64,000 nucleotides of DNA from Primula veris (lineage: Eukaryota; Streptophyta; Magnoliopsida; Ericales; Primulaceae). Numbering within the stretch: position 1 is the stretch's first letter; every line of letters begins with the position of its first letter. A model generated the notes under the pieces. That model searched no databases, had not been told where the DNA came from, and saw nothing but the letters and a program-made list of their open reading frames with translations. Of this stretch, positions 45,054-55,059 are shown piece after piece. The stretch lies in assembly GCA_963682055.1 (NCBI GenBank), contig OY821742.1:25887060-25951059 (forward strand). The letters are read 5' to 3'. Made by a program: the position numbers and the translations under genes.

Positions 45054-47505
45054 CCTAAAAGCATAGCTTGCGAGCTAATTAAATTTGATTGGCTAGTTGA
45101 CCAAGATGAGAATGAGTTGACCGATCGTCTAAAGGAGAGGATTTAAACTTACAAATCATAATGAAGGGGAATATCATGATCCATTTCTAGCTAATTTTGG
45201 CATCCATTAATGTTCAATTTATCGAGCATTGGTTTGTAATAAGTGGATCTTTCTCCAACTCATTATTGATGTCACTAGAAGGGTAGGAACTTATATACAA
45301 AAGTTTAATCTTTTAAACTCTGATCATCCCTACACAAAATTCCTTAGATATCGCCAAGCGATAGAAATAGGTCGAGACTACTCATCATCTTCTTTTGAGC
45401 GACAACCTCCTAAAACCAACCAGGTAATTCCTTCTAAAGAAAGGCGAGTAAGCCAACATAAATTTCGAACAAAGTTTTTAGGGAGAAAGAAAAGTAAGAG
45501 GTGTTGTCGTAGAGGTAAGCGTCGAGGGAGACATAAATGAAATTAGAATAATTATAATCCGACCGCATTTGAGAAAGAGCCACCCAAAAAAGAATAAAAA
45601 GAAGATCTCTCAAAACCTGAGGAGGATGTTACATTATTCACGCATGGTGACAAGGCAGGAAAGTACGAAAGTCCTTTTGCACATTCCTAGATCCACCATA
45701 ATTCTGTCATCATTTCTATATGTAAAATATCTGCCAATTTTTTTTTGTATATATATTGTTTTGCATATAGTCCACATGGAGTCTCTTTGGGTTCACCAAC
45801 TCCGATTTGGTTTACTTTTCCCAACAGTGAGGACACTGTTAGTTTAAGTTGGGAAGAGTGGATACATCGTCGTTGGTTGCTCACGGAAATGGCAAAAAAT
45901 TTCAAAAAAATTGTGTATATATGTGTTTTTGTTAGTTTAAAAAAAACCCATTTGTTTTTTTTTATATATATATAAAAAAACCAAAACAAATACAAAAACC
46001 GAAAAAATAGAAAAATCTTTTAAGTCTCTCTTTTTATCTCCTACTTTGGATAATTTTTTGGAGTTCTAGAGTTTTATAAGAGATTTTATGCCACCCTTGC
46101 ATTTTATATGTTTCCTCGAGTGTTTTGTTAGACAGTCGCAAGAATTTTTGGAAGAATGAATCAGAATTGTGGTTTCTCGGACATAACCGGTCAACCTGGC
46201 CGGTCAAGCACTGCAGATTTTCGGATCGGAGCTGATTTTCTCAAAATTCAGTCGTTCACTCAACCTCATTACCGCACAAAAAGTGTATCTACCCTATAAC
46301 TCCTACATTTATTAATTTGGTACATACTTTTCATGTTTAGGCTATCGTGTTTGCATTGTAAATACTTGTGTTAGGATTGCGTGAGAAAAAAAGAAATGAA
46401 AAAAAACCCTTAGATTGTTTTGGTTTATTATTTAGGAAACCCTCTCTTGAAAATGAAAAAAAAAATCTTAGACACCTTCTCTAAGAGAACCTGTCTAGGC
46501 TTACGACATATACTAATATTATGGCTAGTTTGAAAAATCCGCAACATGCCTAATAAGTCTTCACTTACGCACAAGTGTAAGAAGAGATTAAGGGAACATT
46601 TTCCTAGACTTAGTACTGTCACATGCGTCATTGTTCATTAAGATGGTTGAATACCCTCCCAGTGATGTCAAAAGACAGGTAGACGGGAGAGGAATATAAG
46701 TATCATCCAGCCTTGACAGGAAGGATGGGAAAAGTCCGGAAGAATAAATGGCTTAAAAGACCCGATGAAATAAGGAGGAGCGGTGTAGTGTGAACAAAGG
46801 ATGAAAATAAGCCGAAGGCTCAAATGTATAAAAAAAAAAAATTGACAATGAAAAAAGTGAGCTCAATAAATGACAATGAAAAAAGTGAGCTCCTATTATA
46901 TAAAAAAATGAGAGATGATGTGAGTAAACTAGCATGGAGATTATGCAATAGTATATATACTTATTGTATAAGCTTTTGGTTTTTTAGTTAAGTTTAGTAA
47001 AAATGATGAATTGCAAGGTGTTTTTCTTGATCAACTATCGAACTTCGGCATAACAGTATACACTAATCATAAAACATGTACAATATTAAATCAAGCTATT
47101 TTGGGGCGAGTGACATTTTTAACGACAAACCTTACGTATCTTTAGAGGTCTTACCCTATTTTAATATAACTATAAGTACTTTTCAATTAGTTTCATCCAT
47201 GTGAGTTCGTAAGAGTGGGGGACTTAATTGCTAGATTCAAAACAAAATCCGTTTGTGGGTGTGCTTAGTAAACCCTCACGAGACAAAATTCGTCCTTTTA
47301 CACTTTAACGGTTGAACAGCTTGTTTCATACACTAAATGCAATCGTACTTTCTACGACAGTGGTTTATCCTGTATATTATTAGTCTTAACCTAGTTAGTG
47401 TACCAAACTCAACAGGAAAGGGAATTTTTAAAGAAAATCAAACGAACTTGTCTTCTTTGTTATCGCTACCAATGCTCGAGACGAGTATTGAGCTAGTTGG
47501 GGGTA
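45054..47505 (+). other. 3' interior of the Athila-like element, no pol
   Basis: Near 45815-45865 CCCAACAGTGAGGACACTGTT...TTTAAGTTGGGAAGAG resembles a conserved stretch found 3' of pol in Athila elements. A basic 103-codon frame at 45229-45540 has no match I know. A 28-bp unit (TGACAATGAAAAAAGTGAGC) is doubled at 46842-46892. CCGGTCAACCTGGCCGGTC occurs near 46190. The segment ends with a G-rich tract before the LTR. Confidence 0.5.
47496..47505 (+). promoter_or_regulatory. polypurine tract of the Athila-like element
   Basis: GTTGGGGGTA directly precedes the 3' LTR start TGATTAGACC. Confidence 0.6.
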
Positions 47506-48174
47506 TGATTAGACCACGAAATGGTCATTTTTAGGTGTAAAAATGATATGAATTAGTATAGTTTTGTTGATATTTTGGTTTCTTTAAGCCATGTTTTGTG
47601 TTTTTCTGCATTTTCCCGGTTAGTTTGCATTGTATTGCATTTTTCCAGGTTAAAGCATGGCATTAGCACAAAAACGAAATAAGGATGAAAGAAGAACAAA
47701 AAAAAGACAAAAATAGAAGAAAGCATAAGTTGAAAGACTTCAAAATCAACAACATGAAGTTGCAAAATCACTACAACAAAAATAGCCTTTTGCAGCGTGC
47801 AAAAAGGCTATTCGCAGCGCAAAACATTGCGCTGAAAAGTTAAGTGCTGCCATAGATGGATACCATCGGCAGCCCACGTTGCACGCTGTGAAAAAAAACT
47901 ATTAGCAGCACGTTTTGCAAGCTGCGAAAGAAAACTATTAGCAGCACACTTTGTAAGCTGCCAATACATGGTTTTAACAGCTCACAATGTATGCTGCGAA
48001 TGAAAGATTATTAACAGCGCTCATTGCATGTTGTTGAAGCTCCTTTTTAAAAAATAAAAATAAATAATATTTCCACCATATCATACAATTTTTAATATCA
48101 ATATATATATATATATATATATACTAAATATGCTGACATCACCAAAACAATAAAAATCAACAATTGTTTCATTC

Positions 48175-48672
48175 AAAATAAAATACTAAAAAATACTCAA
48201 TGTTACAATACGGCACTGAATATATTAAGTTGTTCACATTAAGAGGCTTTTCCGTTTTCCCTCTCTTCTCACCCCTGTCATCATTGTCTGAATCTTCCTC
48301 GAAAATCGCATTAGTATTGATGGGAATCGGATAGAAGACTGCAAGAGCCGAAAGGTCCAGAGGGCAATCAAGAAGGACCTTGAAGCCATACACATTAAGT
48401 ATGTGGCAGGGGGAGTAATAAAAGCCTCCACCTTTGCTTAGACATGTCTGCAGATAATGAACAAAGGAATAACTTGGTCATTGTTGTATAAACTCGGACT
48501 CGGGTATGAAACATAAACATACTGATGATATTTACGAAAAGTAAACATACTCAATATGCAAATACGAGGCGATAAAGGGAGAGGGAGAGAGATGACTTAC
48601 AAGCTCCATGAAGATTAGCAAGACAGAATGCCCCAAGTCAGAACAAGATAGTTACATCAGCATGTCAACCTA
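48175..48672 (-). pseudogene. INTS9: captured 5' part of an Integrator subunit 9-like gene
   Basis: On the minus strand an ATG at 48609 gives MEL, then a GT donor (GTAAGT at 48600), a 153-bp intron ending CTGCAG at 48448, then TCLSKGGGFYYSPCHILNV, GFKVLLDCPLDLSALAVFYP and later EKPLNVNNLIYSVP. Spliced, the start MEL-TCLSKGGGF and the DCPLDLSAL block fit the N-terminus of plant Integrator complex subunit 9 as I remember it (a metallo-beta-lactamase/beta-CASP protein of snRNA 3' end processing). Homology fades after about residue 80 and the frame ends at 48169, so only the N-terminus is present. Another intron acceptor (TTTTGTAG) lies at 48670-48671, upstream of the ATG. The Integrator match is from memory and needs a search. 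Confidence 0.72.
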
Positions 48673-48999
48673 CAAAAGAGCAGTTTTCATGAATATTCTT
48701 ACATAAGGTACATGGGAAAAGGAATCTAGAGTTAAGAAATTACATGTATAACAATCGAATTACCCCGCAATAAAAAGGTGTCTAAATTATGTTCATGAGA
48801 CATCATTTTATAATAGTGTAAAAAGATTAGGTTTTTAACGATCTACTGATAGGCTAGGGGCTAGGGACTAGGCGTGATGTCATAAAGAAAGAAAATAAGG
48901 CGTCGAAATCAGGGTCATGACATATCAGTATATCACTTAATTGTGTGACCTTCATGTGGCACAAGTTCCTCATAACTTATCTAGGCGGAGCCATACGTT

Positions 49000-51590
49000 T
49001 ATCACAGGGAGGGTACAATATTAAGCAAATCAATTTCAATATTTTAAAAAAGAAAAAAAGAGTAACTTAACTGTAACTTAAGCAGTATTTTGTATAAAGT
49101 AAATACCAAATATCTCAAAGAAAAAATCCCTAAAAAAAAGTACTATTCTTGGTGGTGTGCGGGATTCATAGTTTTTTTTTTTAAACATATTCATAGGGCC
49201 TGTTTGAGTGCAAGATGTAAGCAAAAATGTGGAATCTTTTTTTCTGCTTGAGATAATCTGGGTTCACCCTGCTTAAAAACCTTCGAGATTTCAGTCTAAA
49301 AAACCATAAAAGCTCAATGTTAAACTAACAAAAGATGTATTCTAGCTTTTAAGCTAAAAAGCCGAGCTTACGAATGTAACTAAACAAGCCATGTACTTTC
49401 TTTCTATCCCTGTCTTTGCGAAAAAAGCCAGCTTATAAAAACTTGTAAAACGGTACCGAAAAACTATCATGATATCGATACCAACTTATCTTCCACAAAG
49501 TGAATACCAAAGATGTTACAGCAAACAACAACAATTACCTAAATATTTCCCCTAAATAATAATAGCCAATGTGTGTAAGCATATAGCCTAAATTAGTAAA
49601 CACTATACACTCCACTTTCTTAAATAATTAAGTAAATAGACAGAGAAGCCAAAAAAAATAAGCTACAATTATATGAAAATAAGCCAGCTTATTTAAACTT
49701 ATAAAACCGTACCGAAAAAGCTATCATTACATCAACACCAAACTTATTTGCACAAAGTAAATATCAAATTTTTTACAACACCCAGCAGCAAATACTTAAA
49801 AAAAGATCCCTAGAATTAAATACCCAATTAGTACATATTCCATTTACTTAAATAATTACGCAGTTCGGCAGAGAAGGAAACAAGCATAAGATGCAACTGT
49901 ACACAAATTAAATCATAAAAAATTAGTTTTAAGCATAAGCAAACAAATACTAACTCTAATGACACAGTTAAGCATAAACAAACAATCTAAACATAAAAAT
50001 AATCAAATGACCATGTTGTAAATTACTTATTTTAAAGTTGCCCAGGTAAATAAATAAGCCTACAAACAATAATAATAACTTTAAAATGTAATCTTGAGAG
50101 AAAATATATATATATCAAAAAAGAACAACCTTTGACTATGAGGCAAATTCCCCAGTAACAGAGGCTGACTGTCTTTTTAGAGAAAGGAGAAGGAAAACAA
50201 ATTATATAAAATATATCAATTATATAAAATATTAATTTATATATAAAATGTATTACTCCTAATATTCTTCTTTTTAGTCCCTTTTTTGAAGAAGAAAAAA
50301 GTTCTTTCTAGTCATTTCACCTTCCAAAAAAATCCGAAAACAGTCCATAATTAAACAAACAGATGGATTCTAGCTTTTAAGGAAAAAAGCTGAGTTTACC
50401 AATGTTAACTAAACAAAGTCATACACACTTTCTTTTCTAGCATTGTGTTGCAGTTTTAAGCAAATAAGCCAGCTTATTTGAACTCGTAAAACGGTACCGA
50501 AAAAGTTAACATTATATCAACATCAAATACTTAAATATTTCCCCCTGAATATATAATACTCCTAAATACCCAATTTGTATAAACATATAGCCTAAATTAG
50601 TATACGCTACATTTTCTTAAATAGTTAAGCAGTTAAATAGATAAGCAAACAAGCATAAGCTGCAATTATACGCAAATTAAATCATAAAAAAAAACAGTTT
50701 AAGCATAAAGCAAACAATACTAACTCTAATGACACAGTTAAGCATAAAAATTATCTATGCCCATGTTGTAATTTGCTTATTTTCTAGTTACCCAGGTCAA
50801 GAAATAAGCCTACAAACAACAGTAATAGCTGAAAAATATAATCTTGGGGGTAAATATAATAAAGAGCTCAATATTAAACTGACAAACAGATGATTCTAGC
50901 TTTTTAAGCAAAAAGGCTGCGTTTACCAACGTAACTAAACAAAGTTATACACTTTCTTTTCTAGCATTGTTTTGCAGCTTTGAGCAAATAAGCCAGCTGA
51001 TTGGAACTCGTGTAAAACGGTACCGAAAAAGCTAAAATTACATCAACACCAAACTTATTTTCACAAAGCAAATACTAAAATATTTTCCCCTGAATAATAC
51101 TCCTAAATACCCAATTTGTATAAGCATATAGTCTAAATTAGTATACTCACCATTTTTTCTTAAATAGTTAAGCAACTAAACAGAGAAGCAAACAAACATA
51201 AGCTGCAATTATACGCAAATTAAATCATAAAAAAAAATAAAAAAACAGTTTAAGCATAAAGCAAACAATACTAACTCTAATGTCACACTTGAGCATATAA
51301 AATTAATCAAAGCATAAAAAGAATAAAATGCCCATGTTGTAAATTGCTTATTTTAAAGTTGCCCAGATAACTAAATAAGACAACAAAATTTTAATCTTGG
51401 GAAAAAACATTTATTATAAGAAAAACCTTGTGAGTAAGAGAAAAAACCCAATGTGTTGGTGAGTGTTGTTAAATAGATCTATAAAGGTAATTAATTTGAG
51501 ATTGCTAAAGATGTGAAAAAAGGCAACCAAACTCACAAAAAACCATCTAAATACATAAATTGTATATAAATATGAAAAAAGGGTTAACAA
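49000..51590. repeat. repetitive interior of the CACTA element
   Basis: At least four related AT-rich segments share AAGCCAGCTT, then AACGGTACCGAAAAA(G)CTA, then TCAACACCAAACTTATTT, then AGCATATAG and CTAAATTAG. AAGCCAGCTT occurs at 49425, 49681, 50465 and 50990. The spacing is irregular, so these are diverged duplications rather than a tidy array. No coding sequence. It may be an expanded intron of the captured gene, which I cannot show. Confidence 0.7.
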
Positions 51591-51595
51591 CTTAC

Positions 51596-51760
51596 ATGAT
51601 CGCGAGAAGAAGAAAATCTGCCAAGATCGCAGTTGTGGAAGAGAGAGAGAGATTGTAACTACTCATTTGAGAGAGGGAACAAATTAAGAGAGAGAGCGAA
51701 TGAATTTTGGAAATTGGGGGTAGAATGAATTTCAGATTAGGGCAAAATTTTGGGGGTGGA
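51596..51760 (-). other. possible first (untranslated) exon of the captured gene
   Basis: The minus strand has a CT-rich leader (CTCTCTCTCTTCC) and ends GCGATCAT with a donor GTAAGTTG at 51595. Together with the acceptor at 48670 it would form a 5' untranslated exon and a 2.9-kb intron. The 84-codon frame here looks like untranslated sequence. Inference only. Confidence 0.35.
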
Positions 51761-52824
51761 GGGAAATATCTAGACCTTTCCCGGGCAAGGAATATTAAAT
51801 GGGAGTATTTTGTTTTTAGTTTATATTTTAAGTTTTGGTAAAACAAACGGCAGCGTGGTTACGCGTGCTATTAATATGTTGAAGAATAGACAGCGCACTT
51901 TACACGCTGTATATTAATCCCTCTTTCACAGGTTACAAATACGCACTGTTAAAACCATTTGTAACAGCTTGCCACATATATGTGCTGCTATTACTAATGA
52001 CTTAATAAGGGACCGCAGCACGCAATATAGAGCATGCTGTTAATAGTTGTATTTGTAGCTTGTTTTGGTTTCGCGCTGCTAATGCTGAGCTGCGAAAGGT
52101 CATTTTTCTTGTAGTGAATGGAACCAAGTCAAGATAGAGCCAAAAGAACATTTTAGTAGCTCACTTGAGGTTGACCGGTCTAGTCAGTTCAGAATTTAAA
52201 AATGGATTAGATAAGTTTGTTAGGTTTTTGGGATAAATTCCCCCCCTAAACTCCGAAAAATATACACATCATTCTGTATTCATTTTTTCCAGAGCCTCCT
52301 TAGGCTCAAAATCCCTCTCTCTCTAAAATATTCTTCCTTTATATATTTTGGGATACTTTGTCGAATTCAATAACTACTCTTGCAAGATAAGTTCTTTTTA
52401 TGAACTTTGCTATAAATTTTACTTCATGTTGTTGGTTTTTATTATCTATTCGACTATTGTTTTAGTTAGTACTTGTTTATATTCATTTGTAGATGACGAC
52501 TCTTAAATTGCATGTTATAAATTGTAGGAAAACTCTCTTAATAGAACAGATAGCCATAGTTTGCTACATTATATTTGTTAGGATTGACAACCCTCCCATG
52601 TTATTTAGTAAATTGGTTTAGCTAGTAGAAAATATATCGGTAGATTATTTGAGAAAATAGAGATATTAAAACCCAAATCTAGGAAAAGCTTAATCTAATA
52701 TTGAACTTGGATGGTTTTCCATGGAACGAACTCGTAATTCTGAGAATTATATTGTATTTGCACTAATACTCTTGCAAGGCCTTTTTGTGTGTAAAATTTA
52801 CACGTAAAAGGAACAGTCAACACC

Positions 52825-53800
52825 CCAAGGAGAGATGTCCAGGAGGCCCGAGAAACGACGCGAGGAGACAGCATCTCCTCAAAGAAGAACAGTGATCACG
52901 GACTACCCCGAAGAGGTTAGGGGAAGGCAGAGGTACCAGAGTCGAACATGGTCAAATATAAGAGATTATCTCAGAACCAGCCCTTCTGCCCCTCTATCCA
53001 AAAAAAAAATCGAGACATATACCGTCCAAGGGGTTACTGCAGGGCCATCCTTAACACATATAATGGCACCTCCTCTCCCATCGCTCACTTGGATCAATTC
53101 CAAGGGGTCATGAAGAATGGTCCGAAGACAGAGACTTATTGGCCAAGGTGTTTCCCACCACTCTTAGACAGGTTGGCACTGACTGGATCCGGATCTTGCC
53201 CGACGGATACATCCGAAACTGTGATGACCTGATGAAGGCCTTCCTCGACCACTTCGAGCTGAGCATCAGAAAGAAACCAGAATCAGATGAGTTGATTTGT
53301 ATCTGAATGGATGATGGCGAGTCCACATGCTTTTTTTATAATAGATTTAGGGATCTATACCACAAGATCGAAAGCTGCCCTGCCGACATAGCGATCCTGA
53401 CCTTTTGTCAAGGTCTCCCTTTAGAGCACCCTATAAGGCTCAATATAGCATCTAGGCACTCGAGGACTTGGACAGGTAGCGCCTACGAGAAGAAAGCCAT
53501 AATGTCAAGGTAGCGCGAAGCAATATGATCGTATTTGAAGGCGAGAGAAGGAAGAAGGGTCAACCAGGTCTCGAAGGGATCTCATCCCGCGCCACATGAG
53601 GAGAAAGCCAAGACTATATTGTTCAAGCTGGATAGAGAGTGACAATAGGTATTGTGCCTTTCACAGAGTAAAGGGGCACATGACGGGGCACTGTATGAAC
53701 TACCTTGAGTAGATAGAAGAATGGGCCAAGAATGGATACTTGGACGAGTTCATGAACAAGAGCCCCTCGAAAGAGAATCGAGAGGTTGTCGAGATCGAAG
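52825..53800 (+). pseudogene. gag of G2, main part
   Basis: It continues the gag cut at 41497. Across three frames it reads NTYNGTSSPIAHLDQFQGVM, YWPRCFP, DDLMKAFLDHFELSIRKK, FFYNRFRDLYHKIESCPADI and FCQGLPLEHPIRLN, the capsid core of Tat-like gag. A Cys/His segment YCAFHRVKGHMTGHCMNYLE near 53645-53710 and GYLDEFM follow. It is full of frame changes and stops, so dead, but clearly of this family. Confidence 0.8.
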
Positions 53801-53979
53801 AAGAAGATATAAACAAAGGTCTTATGGAGGTAATACATTACTTCCCTCTGAAACTCCCCACGACAAAACACTGAATTTAAGAGCCATGACCCATCAGGGG
53901 CATGTCTCGATGGGAGGGGAAGTGGTGATATGTGGAAGGCGCGTGGTGACCACCACATGAGGGGCTGAGAAGTCCCCCA

Positions 53980-54487
53980 TTTTTTTACAGACAAGGACAT
54001 AGAAAGGTTGAGCCCTTCCCACACTGACCCCCTAATTATCAAAGCAAGAATTGATGGCTATGATGTTGAAAGAATCCTCATAGATCAGGGGAGCGCAATC
54101 AATGTTATGTATGGGAACCTCTTCAAGAAGCTCAAGATTTAAGAGGAAATTTTGATGGTCTCTGACTCCCCCATTTATGGGTTCAACTCTGAAAGGGTAA
54201 ACCCCCTTGGAACATTGGTCCTCCCAATGAAAGTGGGCTCTGTGGCAATGGCCATAGAGCTTGTTGTGGTCGACATGAGCTCTCCACACAATGCGATATT
54301 TGGATGCCTTTGGCTCCATGCGATGGGGGAAGTGGCATCTATGTACCACCAGCAGATCAAGTTTTACAACAAGGGAAAGATAGAGTTCATCTGTAGGGCA
54401 AAGCCCATCTCAAGAAAGAAAATGAATGCACAAATGATCGATGAAACTCAACTACATGCCAAGAAAAGAACTACCCATTCGGGTTAA
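53980..54487 (+). pseudogene. Retropepsin-like protease of G2
   Basis: Reads KARIDGYDVERILIDQGSAI then NVMYGNLFKKLKI, a TAA near 54140, then ESDSPIYGFNSERV-like sequence, VVVDMSSPHNAIFGCLWLHA and EVASMYHQQIKF. The order is that of the protease in Tat-like gypsy elements. The catalytic triad is D-Q-G in place of D-S/T-G. The frame closes at 54487 and no RT follows. Confidence 0.78.
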
Positions 54488-55059
54488 CGAAGCCTGGATG
54501 AGATCTCGAGGCAGTAAAACCCGATAAATGGCAGCTAGTTCAGGTCTGGCGCAAATATGAATAAATTCCGTTCACAAGGCCTAGATTGTTTAATTTTTGT
54601 TATTTTCACGTTTAATGTGTTAGTTTTGTTTTCAAGTAAGAAAGTCCAGGCCATGGGGCATCTTTTGTGTTAGGATAGGAAAAAAGAGAAAGTTGTAACT
54701 TGTCCAGAAATTAATAAAGGTTCCTTTCTCTAAATTCTAGTCTCGTTAATTATAAAAGGAACATTTCTAAGGAAAACAAGTTAAAACTAAAAAGATCACA
54801 TACGCATCTCTCCCGAGAAGCCCCCTCTGATCTGGGGGCAAGGAAAGAGGTACCAGAAACAAGAGCAAAATAACAGAAAAGGGAAACCAAGCAGTAATAA
54901 GAGAAAAAATGCAAGCACGGGAATAAACGGAATAATTACTTAATGAAAAACTTGTTCAAAACAGGTTTAAATAATTAAATAAAGGGGCCACGCAGGATTA
55001 AAAAACAAAACAACCCCTACGCAAAGGGGGAACAAGGAAATAAAGACTAGCAGAATTGG
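54488..55059. other. G2 spacer between protease and antisense ORF
   Basis: AT-rich, without a domain. RT, RNase H and integrase would be expected here in a full element and are absent. Confidence 0.6.

Larger units (their letters stand above)
47769..52116. mobile_element. CACTA (En/Spm-type) DNA transposon, non-autonomous, 4348 bp
   Basis: The ends are CACTACAACAAAAATAGCC and, inverted, CACTACAAGAAAAATGACC, flanked by the 3-bp duplication AAT (47766-47768 and 52117-52119). Both subterminal regions (to about 48050 and from about 51849) are packed with GCAGC/GCTGC-type motifs such as GCAGCGTGC, AGCAGCAC and CAGCGC, the expected transposase-binding repeats. No transposase domain is visible. The interior carries captured host gene sequence (next entries). 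It is the youngest insertion in this nest. Confidence 0.95.
41503..52819 (+). mobile_element. Athila-like Ty3/gypsy element, pol-less, with nested CACTA
   Basis: It is bounded by a perfect duplication ACACC (41498-41502 and 52820-52824). LTRs are 41503-42471 and 47506-52819; the right one is about 963 bp once the CACTA insertion is removed. A degraded tRNA-Asp-like primer site and a gag of Athila type follow the left LTR, and a G-run polypurine tract precedes the right LTR. In 5 kb of interior there is no RT, RNase H or integrase, so it is a non-autonomous derivative. Confidence 0.87.
47506..52819 (+). repeat. 3' LTR of the Athila-like element, split by CACTA
   Basis: LTR sequence occupies 47506-47768 and 52117-52819. 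Removing 47769-52116 and one AAT restores alignment with 41503-42471 (GTTGCAAAAT joined to GGAACCAAGT). Confidence 0.92.

Noticed and set aside
42600..46200. CCGGTCA palindromes in the Athila-like element resembling the Copia hairpin motif
   Set aside because: Only isolated TGACCGGTCA-type pieces, no array and no AACGA/TCGTT arms; likely coincidence.
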